Assembly: GCA_016281495.1 (NCBI GenBank)
Contig: JAEEIU010000049.1
Location: 1-64,000 of the forward strand
DNA length: 64,000 nt
Source of the DNA: Treponema sp.
GTDB lineage: Bacteria > Spirochaetota > Spirochaetia > Treponematales > Treponemataceae
Reading direction: 5' to 3'
The position numbers were made by a program, and so were the translations under genes. Positions 45,638 through 55,389 of this stretch are shown piece after piece. Under the pieces are notes generated by a model. It was not told the origin of the DNA. It searched no databases and worked only from the letters and a program-made list of their open reading frames with translations. Each line of letters opens with the position of its first letter. Position 1 is the first letter of the stretch.

Positions 45638-45810
45638 ATTTGCTCCAGGGCGATAATAATACGTCATGTCCGGGCACTTCGTTTTGGTACCCCAAACAAT
45701 ACACGTTTCTTTATTTTATTACCGCCTTGAACTATTGTCAACACAGAATCCGTTTTACAGCCCTTCCCGCACTGTATTTTAGATTATTGTTTCCGAATCA
45801 TATTTTCAGG

Positions 45811-45840
45811 TTGAATTTAATGCTCGATAAATAATATAAT
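45811..45840 (+). promoter_or_regulatory. Promoter of the first exported protein gene (copy 1)
   Basis: TTGAAT (45811-45816), 18-base spacer, TATAAT (45835-45840). The surrounding 50 bases are nearly repeated at 47057-47106. Confidence 0.7.
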
Positions 45841-45915
45841 TATATAGATTTCCTTTGTGGTGGCTAGGAGAAGAAAAGCATCACCCATATAAAATGAATT
45901 TAAATTGGAGGAATT

Positions 45916-47010
45916 ATGAAAAAAAGAGTATTGTTTGTTTTGATATCTATCCTTATTTGTTGCTCAGCTTTTGCCAAAGAAATTTCTGCTGTATTTGAGG
46001 ATAAAGACAACCTTCCTGATGGAATCATTTTTTGCAATGAATATTATGAAGAGACAAACAATATTTTCTTAAAACTTCAGAATTATACATCTGATTATTC
46101 CAAAATAGTTGAATATGATACGACAAACAGTGAAATAAAGAATATAATCTATTCATGTGAAAAAGGTTTTGCAATAAGAGACTTTTCAAGTGCAGACTAT
46201 GGATTTGTTTTTTCTGTAATTGAGCTGAGATATGCAAATGATGTTAAACCTCGTTTCAGCGATCTATATTATTTTGATTGCAATTCAAAGACGCTGACAA
46301 CAATAAATGAACTACCCATCAGCAAAAATGACGATGGTGATTTATACCCTTGCTGCCCATGTATAAATGATAATTATATAGTTTATCTACATCATGATTT
46401 TGACAAGAAGAAATCGCAGATTATAGCCTATGATTTAAAGTCCAAGACTTCCAAAACTATAGTATCTGAAAAGTTTTCCAAAAATACCACAGGAATTACA
46501 TTTCTAAACATTTGCAATGATTCCTTGATTTACAATACATTCAATAATAAGAATGAAGCTGAAATAAAACTTTATGATTTAAATTCGAAAAAAATCATAA
46601 AATCAATAAAAGCTTTGAGTACTTCTTCAGTTCATTATGCAGGTTGTTATGATGAAGAAGCAAAAACAATTGTTCTGTATGCGCAAAGCAGCAGGTATGG
46701 AGATTTGATATATAAAATTGATTCCGAAACTGGCAGGAATACTAAACTTGTTGGTTTTAGGGATTATACCGTTATAAAAAATGATCAAATGTATTTCGAC
46801 GGCCAAAGAATTATGTATACAATCCAGCGGGATATTTCTGGTAATATTGTTGATCACTATTATGCAGAGGTTTATAATTTAAATTCTTACCAAAGTATTC
46901 AAAGATTCCATACGGCCAATTGTTTTTTTACAAAAGAATGGATGGGCACTCTAGATTACGATGACGAAAAGGGCATCAATAAAATCCATTTAAAAATAAA
47001 TTCACGATAA
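45916..47010 (+). CDS. Exported protein, probable beta-propeller
   Basis: 364 residues. The signal peptide is RVLFVLISILICCSAFA. The mature part has repeated blade-like units such as YIVYLHHDFDKKKSQIIAYD, SLIYNTFNNKNEAEIKLYDL and YFDGQRIMYTIQRD, with Y-D-L closing strands. This is reminiscent of TolB/DUF5050-type propellers. A strong GGAGG precedes the ATG. It is the first of three tandem exported-protein genes. No enzyme motif is seen. Confidence 0.65.
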   Translation: MKKRVLFVLISILICCSAFAKEISAVFEDKDNLPDGIIFCNEYYEETNNIFLKLQNYTSDYSKIVEYDTTNSEIKNIIYSCEKGFAIRDFSSADYGFVFSVIELRYANDVKPRFSDLYYFDCNSKTLTTINELPISKNDDGDLYPCCPCINDNYIVYLHHDFDKKKSQIIAYDLKSKTSKTIVSEKFSKNTTGITFLNICNDSLIYNTFNNKNEAEIKLYDLNSKKIIKSIKALSTSSVHYAGCYDEEAKTIVLYAQSSRYGDLIYKIDSETGRNTKLVGFRDYTVIKNDQMYFDGQRIMYTIQRDISGNIVDHYYAEVYNLNSYQSIQRFHTANCFFTKEWMGTLDYDDEKGINKIHLKINSR

Positions 47011-47056
47011 AATAGCAGATATAAAAGTTGTTAGGTGGATAAACCATGTTTTGCAG

Positions 47057-47086
47057 TTGAATTTAATTCAAGTTTAATAATATAAT
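47057..47086 (+). promoter_or_regulatory. Promoter of the second exported protein gene (copy 2)
   Basis: TTGAAT (47057-47062), 18-base spacer, TATAAT (47081-47086), followed by a leader with the same ctttgtg stretch as copy 1. Confidence 0.7.
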
Positions 47087-47126
47087 TACATAAATGTACT
47101 TTGTGACGTAAAGGAGAATATAAAAA

Positions 47127-47861
47127 ATGAAAAAGAAATTATTTTTAATGTTTGTTTGTCTTACAGTACTGCTTTCCTATGGTTTTTCAGGATCAAAGAA
47201 AAAGATGGATGTTGAGCTTTATACAGAGAATGTAAAAGCCGTCGACTTTTCTGAGATGGATTCTGAGTTTGAATTTGTCACATTGTTTTACCAGAACATT
47301 TTCTTTACTTTTGATTTATTGAACTATGTTGACAGAGATGCTTTAAGGGATATCTGTATTGATCTTTACAACAGCCTGAAGGAAGGATACAGAAGTCAGG
47401 TTGTTGTAAATAATTTTATAGGCAATGACAGCCTGATAATCACTTTCAGCCAGATGCCATCGGACAAAAGCTCATTATTGATAATGACAAATTATGACAA
47501 TGTCAAAAAATCTATAATTGTTGATCCTGACGACATGAAAGATTCATTTGCTTTGTTGTATTATTTAAGAAACGGAAAATTGATTTACTACAAATATGTC
47601 GATGAGGAGCAAGTATCAGCCCAGGAAAAATTAGAGCAGAATCTCAAAGACTTAAAGGATGATCCTCAGTCTATAACCTATGTGAAGATTGCAGAAAACT
47701 ATTATGAAATGAACGAGATAGAAAAAGGATTGAAATATCTTAAAGACAACAAGAAGAAAGCAATAAAACTAAGCCCAAAAACATCAAAACCTGGAAATAT
47801 AAATGATGTTATCTTGTGTGTTGAAGAAGAAGGTAAAACTCTCCTTCAATTTAAGCAATAA
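47127..47861 (+). CDS. Exported protein of unknown function
   Basis: 244 residues. The signal peptide is KLFLMFVCLTVLLSYGFSG. The mature part has an N-terminal mixed region and a helical C-terminus (SAQEKLEQNLKDLKDDPQSI, then IAENYYEMNEIEKGLKYLKD) resembling a single tetratricopeptide-like helix pair. AAAGGAG precedes the ATG. It has its own promoter, near-identical to that of the preceding gene. Confidence 0.6.
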   Translation: MKKKLFLMFVCLTVLLSYGFSGSKKKMDVELYTENVKAVDFSEMDSEFEFVTLFYQNIFFTFDLLNYVDRDALRDICIDLYNSLKEGYRSQVVVNNFIGNDSLIITFSQMPSDKSSLLIMTNYDNVKKSIIVDPDDMKDSFALLYYLRNGKLIYYKYVDEEQVSAQEKLEQNLKDLKDDPQSITYVKIAENYYEMNEIEKGLKYLKDNKKKAIKLSPKTSKPGNINDVILCVEEEGKTLLQFKQ

Positions 47862-47919
47862 TACGGACAAACATGAATCCATATTTTGTCTATTTGCTTT
47901 GTAGCGTACAGGAGAAAGA

Positions 47920-48696
47920 ATGAAAAAACCATATGTATTATTAATTCTTTTATTATCATCGATTTTGGTTTTATCCTGCGCATCAAGTAAACAAGTTGGG
48001 GAATCTTTGACCCCAAATGAGAACCCAGAAATAAAAGAGGCTATAAACAAAAATTGCTCTCCATACCGTGACAAATATTTGGAGTTTACAGTAATCACAA
48101 ATGAGATTCAAAAAAGCAAATATGAGGATAAAAATATTTTTAAAGTAGTTTTGGATCATGGAACTTTGAATTTGGAACCAACCGAAAAATACAAAAACCT
48201 GGATACGACAGAAGAGGAAACAGAGATTTTAAAAAAAGCCACTTCAGAAATATCAATGTTCTTAAAGTATTTACTGGGTTTCTATTTTGATGATCTGCTT
48301 ACCGAGGAATTGAAACTCAAAAGTGGGAAAAATAAAAATTTAATATATTACGAAGAATATGAATGGAATAATTATGATTGCTTTAACTATTATATCATTG
48401 AAAAAGGTTTGGTAACTGAAATCCAAACATATAAAAAAGATGATCCGCAAATTAAAGTTGATACAAAATATAAATATAAAACAATAAACGGAAAAAACTA
48501 TTTGCTGGGTTTTGAAACAACTAATAATTTTCAATCGTTTGATTTTGGAATGGAAATTGATTATTTGGAAAAAGACGGTATCCTTGTTCCAGCTCAATTT
48601 ACTGCTATAGTCAAACACCCTATTACTAAAAATGGTAAAACTAATGTGGTAACGACAAAGTACAAAATGTTGGCCGATAATCAAATTGTACGATGA
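47920..48696 (+). CDS. Lipoprotein of unknown function
   Basis: 258 residues. The lipoprotein signal LLLLSSILVLSC gives lipidated Cys20. The mature part is charged at first, then beta-rich (LVTEIQTYKKDDPQIKVDTK, FGMEIDYLEKDGILVPAQFT). The pattern looks like an LolA/LppX-type or outer-membrane lipoprotein sorting fold, but I cannot confirm that. AGGAG precedes the ATG. The leader shares ttgctttgtagcgta with the leaders of the two genes before it. Confidence 0.6.
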   Translation: MKKPYVLLILLLSSILVLSCASSKQVGESLTPNENPEIKEAINKNCSPYRDKYLEFTVITNEIQKSKYEDKNIFKVVLDHGTLNLEPTEKYKNLDTTEEETEILKKATSEISMFLKYLLGFYFDDLLTEELKLKSGKNKNLIYYEEYEWNNYDCFNYYIIEKGLVTEIQTYKKDDPQIKVDTKYKYKTINGKNYLLGFETTNNFQSFDFGMEIDYLEKDGILVPAQFTAIVKHPITKNGKTNVVTTKYKMLADNQIVR

Positions 48697-48725
48697 ATAG
48701 TGCTCCACAATAAATGGTTATTATC

Positions 48726-49478
48726 TCACATTCCACATAACTCCCTGGCCTTTTCTTCTATTTTTTTGGCAAGAAGAGTTTTATCGTTCTGATATTCTGT
48801 GATGATGCGGACAAAGACACTTCCGGCAACAATTGCCTCCACACTGTCTGCAAGAGCTTTTGACTGTTCTCCGCTGGAAATGCCAAACCCACCGTAAACT
48901 TTGCTTCCTCCCTCGCTGACCCGTTTAAGGAAATCCTTTGTGCTTTCATCTATTTTGGTTTGTGTTCCGGTGATGCCTGTCCTGAGTGCCGCATAGATAA
49001 ACGGAAATCCCGAATGTGCCATTTTTGAAAGCCGTTCCCTGCTCATGGAAGGTGCCGCAACAGGAATGTTTATCATTTCATATTTCCTGCAGCATTCAGT
49101 AAGTCCCTCATCAAAGTCAAATGGGAAATCAGGAATTATCATTCCACTGACACCAGCCTCATGCGCTTTTTTGCAGAAGTTTTCTACACCCGGCGTATAA
49201 ATCAGGCTTCCATAACTCATCAGGTATATCGTAACAGAAGGAAACTCCTTGTGAACTTCCGAAATAAACTCAAGGCCCTGCGATGTCTTATATCCATTTT
49301 CCAGAACTTTTGTACAGGCAGTTTGAATGGCAGGTCCGTCGGCACTTGGATCACTGAACGGTAACTGTATTTCCAAAATATCGGCACCACCGGCAACAAG
49401 CGAGCGCGCCACAATCAAAGCTGTTTCTTTATCCGGATATCCTGCAATCAGATGGCTCATCAATTTTATTTTTTTCAT
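48726..49478 (-). CDS. trpA: Tryptophan synthase alpha subunit
   Basis: 250 residues. The TIM barrel has the catalytic Glu in ADILEIQLPFSDPSADGP and the paired Asp later in that stretch. Phosphate-binding Gly/Ser segments (VYGGFGISSGEQ, IVAGSVFVRII) are present. It cleaves indole-3-glycerol phosphate to indole, which passes to TrpB. It is last in the trp operon, ten bases after the TrpC-F-B gene, and is the only trp enzyme in this set kept as a separate single-domain gene besides TrpE. Confidence 0.95.
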   Translation of the reverse strand: MKKIKLMSHLIAGYPDKETALIVARSLVAGGADILEIQLPFSDPSADGPAIQTACTKVLENGYKTSQGLEFISEVHKEFPSVTIYLMSYGSLIYTPGVENFCKKAHEAGVSGMIIPDFPFDFDEGLTECCRKYEMINIPVAAPSMSRERLSKMAHSGFPFIYAALRTGITGTQTKIDESTKDFLKRVSEGGSKVYGGFGISSGEQSKALADSVEAIVAGSVFVRIITEYQNDKTLLAKKIEEKARELCGM

Positions 49479-49488
49479 CTCCAGCTCC

Positions 49489-52272
49489 TTACATCAGTTT
49501 TGCATCATGAATGTCTTTTTGGGATTCAAGACGTTCAATTTCCGCATGTAAAAAATTAATCCATTCATCAGGTCGGAAAACAGGACTTGTAATGAACACA
49601 TCCTTATCTCCACGGCCACTCATATTAATGATGATTGCCTGGTCGGAAGGTATCTCTTTGGCTAGTTTCATTGCTGCGGCTCCGGCATGAGCACTTTCCA
49701 ATGCAAAAAGAATTCCCTCGTTCTTTGCAAAAAAACTTACGGCTTCAAGAGCTTCCTTGTCCAGAATTGAAGTAAATTCCACACGGCCTGATTTGCCAAG
49801 ACTTGCAAGTTGTGGACCAATTCCGCAGTAATCAAGTCCAGCTGAAATTGAACGGGTTGGCAGGGCTTGACCGTCTTCATCCAAAAGGAAACGGCTTTTG
49901 TATCCTTGGAGTATTCCATCTCTTCCGGCATTTCCTGTCATGCGGCTTGCATTTTCTCCGATTCCAGATCCTATTCCTCCTGCCTCTGCTCCTATCAACC
50001 TTGGTGAACTTTGATTTATGAACGGCTCAAAAAATCCGATTGAATTTGAACCGCCTCCAACACAAGCCACCATAGCTGCGATTTTTATTCCACGTTCTTC
50101 CGCCTGACGTTTAACTTCTCGGCCAATTACACTTTGAAATTCGCGTACAATATCAGGGAATGGAGCAGGCCCCAATGCACTTCCAAGAACATAATGTGTT
50201 GTATCTGGATTTGCGGCCCAATCCCTCATCGCTTCGTTTACTGCATCTTTTAACGTACGGCTTCCCGAAGTTACAGGATGAACCTTTGCCCCATACAATT
50301 CCATTGCGGCTACATTTGGTTGCTGACGCCTTACATCAACTTCTCCCATATAAATCGTACAGTCAAGTCCAAGCTTTGCACATGCGGCGGCTGTTGCGAG
50401 TCCATGCTGACCTGCACCTGTTTCTGCAATGATTCTTTTTTTGCCCATGCGTTTTGCAAGAAGACACTGACCGATTGCGTTATTGATTTTGTGTGCCCCA
50501 GTGTTTGCAAGTCCTTCGAGCTTGATGTAGATTTGAGCTCCACCCAAAAGTTTTGTTGCCGTGGGAGCAAAATAAAGCGGAGTCTCACGTCCTATGTAAT
50601 CACGCCGTATAAGCTCAAGTTCATCCAGAAAATCCCTGTCGTTCATCGCCTCCCTGAATGCAACCTCAAGTTCATCAAGAGGACGACGTAAAACTTCTGC
50701 CACGTATTTTCCACCAAAGTTTTCAAAAAAACCTTCTTTTGAATATGTTGATTTTTCAGAATCACAGGATTTCCTGTTTATGTTTTCAAATAGACTATTC
50801 ATTTTCTCCTCACTTTTAATTCCGATTACATCTTCCATTTCAATTCCGCTTGAAACATCAAGAAGCTCACATTCAGTAAGTTTATTTACGTTATCAGGAT
50901 TTAAGCCTCCTGCAAGCCATAGATTTTCATTGCAAAAGAAATCACTTGTCTTTGTCTCACAGGCAGTTCCATTAACAACAGAATGAACGTAATCTTTTGA
51001 ATCAAGCAATACCCTTAACTCGCCCTTTAGGAAAAGCCTTTCACATTCCCCAATAGTTTTAACCGCAAAATAATGCGGCAGCTCAAGACATTCAGAACTT
51101 ACATCCTCATACGGAATGTTATGAAACTGAAGCACGTCAAAGATTCCGTCGCGGACAAGGCTCATGGCTTTTAGGCTTTCTGGGGATTTTAATTCGGTAA
51201 TAACGCAAACTTTTTTTGCCTTTATTTCACCAATCCTTTGCATCAGTTTTTCAAGCCGGTTTTCCCTGGTAACGCTTCTTGGATATTCGTGGCTAAAAAT
51301 GAATCCCGTAAAGTCGGCTCCCATTTTCTGCGCAAGAATAACATCTTCAATTCTGGTAAGTCCACAGATTTTTATAAACGGTTTTTTGCTTGTATTGTTT
51401 CCACTTTTTTTTGCGGCATAGTCTTTCCAGAATTCTGCATTTTTAGTTTGAACGGCATTCGTAAATGAATCAACAAACACGGCGGCGGTCTCTGGATTTC
51501 TTGCGGCTGCCTCACCGAGCAAAAGTCCTGTAAAATCAAGGCTGCCGATTACTCGTGCACATTCACCGCTTGTAACCCCACTTTCAAAAATGATCCTGGC
51601 ATCTTTTCCCATTATGCTCTGAATCTTATTCATCATCATGCAGGGACGAAGCAGATCAATTTTGAAATTCGCAAGGTTACGTGAATTGACTCCGGCAACA
51701 AAGTTTTTTGTATCCTTAAGGTTTTGAACCAGAAATGAAAGTTTATCCAAATCTTCATCACTTCTGATTTCAACCAGAGCCGAAATCCCAAGCCTCCGAA
51801 CTTCCAGCGCCATTTCCAATAGCGTTTGTTTTGACAGAATCCTCGCAATTAACAGGACTGCATCGGCACCAGCCCTAAAAGAAACTTCAATTTCTTCCTT
51901 TGACAAAAGGAAATCTTTTCTTAAAACCGCTGGCCCCTGTTTACCGCTTTGTTTTTCAAAATCATCCACTGCACGACAAACATGCATCAGGTCATTGAGG
52001 CTTCCCTTAAAATAATTCTTTTCCGTAAGACAACTTATTGCACGTGCCCCCGCCTGAACATAATGACTTGCAGTTTTATAGGGATCAAGATCGGGAGCAA
52101 TGTCACCCTTGCTTGGAGAAGCCCTCTTTACTTCAAGGATAAGTCCCTTGCCGTCCAAAAATGGATGAACCTTTCTTGTACGCTCAGAAGGAATGTTTTC
52201 CCCAAACGAAAGTCCTGAAGCAAGAATGTCTTCCTTTCTCTTTTGAATTATTTTTCCCAAAATGTCACTCAT
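49489..52272 (-). CDS. trpCFB: TrpC-TrpF-TrpB triple fusion
   Basis: 927 residues. TrpC (indole-3-glycerol phosphate synthase) covers about 1-285 (LEVKRASPSKGDI, VLRKDFLLS, FESGVTSGE). TrpF (phosphoribosylanthranilate isomerase) covers about 298-495 (FIKICGLTRIEDV, LAGGLNPDNV, LLDVSSGIE), but the usual GGTG loop is replaced by NGTACETKTSDFF. TrpB covers about 510-927, with the PLP Lys in GAHKINNAIG (about 592), TGAGQHG and GGGSNSIG. One chain therefore performs three consecutive steps and should pair with TrpA. The start overlaps the stop of trpGD by four bases (ATGA). No stop or frameshift interrupts it, so the fusion looks genuine. Confidence 0.92.
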   Translation of the reverse strand: MSDILGKIIQKRKEDILASGLSFGENIPSERTRKVHPFLDGKGLILEVKRASPSKGDIAPDLDPYKTASHYVQAGARAISCLTEKNYFKGSLNDLMHVCRAVDDFEKQSGKQGPAVLRKDFLLSKEEIEVSFRAGADAVLLIARILSKQTLLEMALEVRRLGISALVEIRSDEDLDKLSFLVQNLKDTKNFVAGVNSRNLANFKIDLLRPCMMMNKIQSIMGKDARIIFESGVTSGECARVIGSLDFTGLLLGEAAARNPETAAVFVDSFTNAVQTKNAEFWKDYAAKKSGNNTSKKPFIKICGLTRIEDVILAQKMGADFTGFIFSHEYPRSVTRENRLEKLMQRIGEIKAKKVCVITELKSPESLKAMSLVRDGIFDVLQFHNIPYEDVSSECLELPHYFAVKTIGECERLFLKGELRVLLDSKDYVHSVVNGTACETKTSDFFCNENLWLAGGLNPDNVNKLTECELLDVSSGIEMEDVIGIKSEEKMNSLFENINRKSCDSEKSTYSKEGFFENFGGKYVAEVLRRPLDELEVAFREAMNDRDFLDELELIRRDYIGRETPLYFAPTATKLLGGAQIYIKLEGLANTGAHKINNAIGQCLLAKRMGKKRIIAETGAGQHGLATAAACAKLGLDCTIYMGEVDVRRQQPNVAAMELYGAKVHPVTSGSRTLKDAVNEAMRDWAANPDTTHYVLGSALGPAPFPDIVREFQSVIGREVKRQAEERGIKIAAMVACVGGGSNSIGFFEPFINQSSPRLIGAEAGGIGSGIGENASRMTGNAGRDGILQGYKSRFLLDEDGQALPTRSISAGLDYCGIGPQLASLGKSGRVEFTSILDKEALEAVSFFAKNEGILFALESAHAGAAAMKLAKEIPSDQAIIINMSGRGDKDVFITSPVFRPDEWINFLHAEIERLESQKDIHDAKLM

Positions 52273-53873
52273 AGGCTTTTACTCACATTCTGGATTTCTT
52301 CAAGCTTTTTGAGTGTCTTGCCGCTGTCGATTGCAGCAAGTGCCGTGTCATAACCTTCTTTGAGCGTCTTGACCTTTCCGCACAAATACAAAACCGCACC
52401 TGCATTCAAGCCAACCGCATAACGTATTGTCCTTCGTCCGCCACCCTTGAGGACTTCCATTGCAAGAGCGGCATTTTCAACGCCGTTTCCACCATAAAGT
52501 TCATCTTCATCGGCATCTGTGATTCCAAACTTCTGCGGATTGATTACATACTGATTCTCGTTTCCCTTCTCGTCAATCTGATAGACATTTGTCAGGGCAC
52601 ATGGAGAAATCTCATCGTAACCGTCTTCTGAATTAACGACCATTACACGCTTGGCACCAAGTGAAATCGCAGCATGTGCATAATCCTTGAGCAGATCTTT
52701 TGAATAAACACCCAGAACCTCGTAGTCGGCATTTGCAGGATTCAAGAGCGGACCTAGCACATTAAAGATTGTCTTAATTCCCAAAGCCCTTCGGATGGGA
52801 GCGGCAAATCTCATTGCAGAGTGATACACTGGTGCCATCAAAAATCCGAAATCAGTTTTCTTAATCAGCTCAGCAGTTTTTTCCGGAGCAGCCATGATGT
52901 TGATTCCAAGGGTCTCAAAGAAATCAGCTGAACCTGACTTTGAAGAGACAGCACGGTTTCCATGTTTTGCCATTACCTGACCACAACTTGCCGCAATCAA
53001 GGCAGAAAGAGATGAAATGTTGAAGCTTCCCTTTCCGTCTCCACCAGTTCCAACAATTTCTGCAAGACCTGCCCTTTCGAGCGGGAAACTCGTTTTCTTT
53101 TTGAGCATGACTTCTGCAGCACCCGCCATTTCCTCTGCAGTAGGATTACCGCGTGCAGCCATGGCAGTTAAAACTGACGAAGCAATTTTTTCATCCATCA
53201 TTCCGTCCGTAAGCTCTCCGATGAACTGGGCAATCTGCGTGCGGTCCAATGGCTTTTTCTGATCAATGAGCTGGTTCAAAATCAGGACATGAGAAAGGTT
53301 TTCGCGTGAATATTTCAGGAAACCCTTGAAAATTGAATCTCCTTTTTCGCTTGCAATGCTTTCTGGGTGGAACTGAACGCCTTCTATCACCATTGTTTTA
53401 TGGCGGATTCCCATTATGTCACCGTCTTTTGCACGTGCTGTAACCTCGAAATCTGAAGGCAAAGTTTTTTCATCAATTACAAGCGAATGATATCTTGTAA
53501 AGTTTCCCTTTAACCCTATGTTGCGGAAAATGCCACGTCCGTCCGTTTTGATTTCCTCAACAATTCCATGGCGAATGTATTTTGCACCGACTATACTTGC
53601 ACCAAAAGCGGCACCAATTGCCTGATGACCAAGACAAATCCCAAGAACAGGAACTTTACCCGCAAAATGCCTAATTGCCTCAATAGAAATACCGGCTTCC
53701 AGAGGAGTTCCAGGTCCCGGTCCTATTACAAGATGGGTCGGTTTTTCATTTTCAATTTCTGCAATGGAAGTTTCCTCCGAACGCAAAACCCTTACACTGT
53801 CACCAGAGACCCTTTCAAGAGTCTGAACAATATTGAATGTAAAGCTATCTTTGTTATCTATAAAAACAATCAT
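52269..53873 (-). CDS. trpGD: TrpG-TrpD fusion (anthranilate synthase glutaminase / phosphoribosyltransferase)
   Basis: 534 residues. TrpG spans about 1-190 with the triad Cys in GICLGHQAIG and His/Glu in GVQFHPES. TrpD spans about 197-534 with the PRPP site VGTGGDGKGSFNIS and KHGNRAVSSKSGSADFFETL. TrpG feeds ammonia to TrpE; TrpD adds the phosphoribosyl group to anthranilate. The gene starts 11 bases after trpE and overlaps trpCFB by four bases. The same fusion is well known in enterobacteria. Confidence 0.95.
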   Translation of the reverse strand: MIVFIDNKDSFTFNIVQTLERVSGDSVRVLRSEETSIAEIENEKPTHLVIGPGPGTPLEAGISIEAIRHFAGKVPVLGICLGHQAIGAAFGASIVGAKYIRHGIVEEIKTDGRGIFRNIGLKGNFTRYHSLVIDEKTLPSDFEVTARAKDGDIMGIRHKTMVIEGVQFHPESIASEKGDSIFKGFLKYSRENLSHVLILNQLIDQKKPLDRTQIAQFIGELTDGMMDEKIASSVLTAMAARGNPTAEEMAGAAEVMLKKKTSFPLERAGLAEIVGTGGDGKGSFNISSLSALIAASCGQVMAKHGNRAVSSKSGSADFFETLGINIMAAPEKTAELIKKTDFGFLMAPVYHSAMRFAAPIRRALGIKTIFNVLGPLLNPANADYEVLGVYSKDLLKDYAHAAISLGAKRVMVVNSEDGYDEISPCALTNVYQIDEKGNENQYVINPQKFGITDADEDELYGGNGVENAALAMEVLKGGGRRTIRYAVGLNAGAVLYLCGKVKTLKEGYDTALAAIDSGKTLKKLEEIQNVSKSL

Positions 53874-53884
53874 TTTATTCCCCC

Positions 53885-55363
53885 TTAAACATTCTCAAAA
53901 ACAGATCTTAATGCACCAAGTTTTTCGTTTGTCTCTTCCCATTCACGATCCGCATTACTGTCGTACACAATTCCGCCTCCAGCCTGAAGCGTCCACACTT
54001 TGTCCTGCTTGAGGGCACATCTGATTGCTATGCAAAAATCCAAGTCACCGTTTGACTGAATGTAACCCACGGCACCTGCATAAAACCTTCTCTTTGTCTT
54101 TTCCAGACGACTCAAGATTTGAATCGCATTGATTTTAGGAGCACCACTTACGGTTCCTGCCGGAAAAGCAGCCCGCAAAACCTGAATGGCCTTCAACTCC
54201 TTTTTTACCTTTCCCTGGACATCGCTTACAATGTGCATCACATGGCTGAATTTTTCCACGTCCATAAAGCGACTTACTTCCACACTTCCGTTCTGGCATA
54301 CACGTCCAAGATCATTTCTTGCAAGGTCAACAAGCATGAGGTGTTCAGCCCTTTCCTTTGAGTCGTTCAACAGTTCTTCTTTAAGCGCCTCATCTTCTTC
54401 TGCATTTTTTCCTCTTCGCCGTGTTCCTGCAATCGGACGAATTGAAGCGACTCCCTCACGGACACGCACAAGACTTTCTGGGCTGGCACCGATTAACTGG
54501 CGTTTTCCAAAATCAATGTAAAAAAGGTATGGGCTTGGATTCACTGCCCTAAGACGACGGTAGATTTCCAATGCTGAATTCTCACATTCAAACTGAAGTC
54601 TTCTGCTGGGAACTGCCTGTAAAAGGTTTCCTGCGATTATTTCCTTTTTGATTGCCTCAACTTTTTCCTTGTATTCTCTTTCACTTTCTTCAAGATTTGT
54701 AATTACACTGACAGGGCAAGGTGCTTCAGGAGATGCAAGATATGAAAAATCCATGTCAGAAAGCCTCTGCCTGAGTTCTTTGACTGATGCTTCAAGATCT
54801 ATCTGATGTTCGTTATAATTCAAGCCGAATATGTGGAGTGTTTCTGTAAAGTGATCAAAAACGATGTAAATGTGGCCTGCAACAAATTCGCTTTCCGGGA
54901 TATGAAGCTCATCAGTTTGATTCTGCAATTTGATTGTGTCGCATCTTGCTGAAAATTCATAGCTCAAATAACCAAGACCACTTGTTGGAACAGGAATGGT
55001 ATTTGCACTCTGAGTTCCGTCTTCCTTATTTACAAAACTCATGTCGTTCTGTTCTGCGACATACAAAAGGGCATCAAGAATATCCGGAGTATGAAGAACA
55101 CGGCTTCCAGGTGCAATCGTCTCGCCCGTTTCATTTTTACCTTTATATGGGAGGCGCCTGCCGTCAATTAAAAATGCAACACCTTCATCATCCTGAACGA
55201 TATGAAAAGCAGGTTCAAGCAAAAGGATTGAATACCTGTCCTTTCCCCTTGCAAATGAGGCACTTTCCAGAATAGCAATTGCTCCAAGTTTTCTAGCAAG
55301 ACTGAACGGTGTGTAGCGTTCACATGAAATTGAAAAATAAATTGAATCGTTTCTTGGTGCCAT
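53885..55363 (-). CDS. trpE: Anthranilate synthase component I
   Basis: 492 residues. The N-terminal regulatory domain has AILESASFARGKDRYS, the Trp feedback site region. The chorismate-binding domain has SPESLVRVREGVASIRPIAG, TRRRGKNAEEDE, DLARNDLGRVC and AAFPAGTVSGAPKINAIQIL. It makes anthranilate with TrpG and begins the trp operon. GGAGGAGC precedes the ATG. Its promoter carries a near-perfect 18-bp palindrome at the start point, a likely repressor site. Confidence 0.95.
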   Translation of the reverse strand: MAPRNDSIYFSISCERYTPFSLARKLGAIAILESASFARGKDRYSILLLEPAFHIVQDDEGVAFLIDGRRLPYKGKNETGETIAPGSRVLHTPDILDALLYVAEQNDMSFVNKEDGTQSANTIPVPTSGLGYLSYEFSARCDTIKLQNQTDELHIPESEFVAGHIYIVFDHFTETLHIFGLNYNEHQIDLEASVKELRQRLSDMDFSYLASPEAPCPVSVITNLEESEREYKEKVEAIKKEIIAGNLLQAVPSRRLQFECENSALEIYRRLRAVNPSPYLFYIDFGKRQLIGASPESLVRVREGVASIRPIAGTRRRGKNAEEDEALKEELLNDSKERAEHLMLVDLARNDLGRVCQNGSVEVSRFMDVEKFSHVMHIVSDVQGKVKKELKAIQVLRAAFPAGTVSGAPKINAIQILSRLEKTKRRFYAGAVGYIQSNGDLDFCIAIRCALKQDKVWTLQAGGGIVYDSNADREWEETNEKLGALRSVFENV

Positions 55364-55389
55364 ATAAGCTCCTCCGTCAAAAACAAAGT

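Noticed and set aside
53885-55363. Aminodeoxychorismate synthase (PabB) instead of TrpE
   Set aside because: The gene leads a full trp operon and keeps the N-terminal LES-type tryptophan feedback region.
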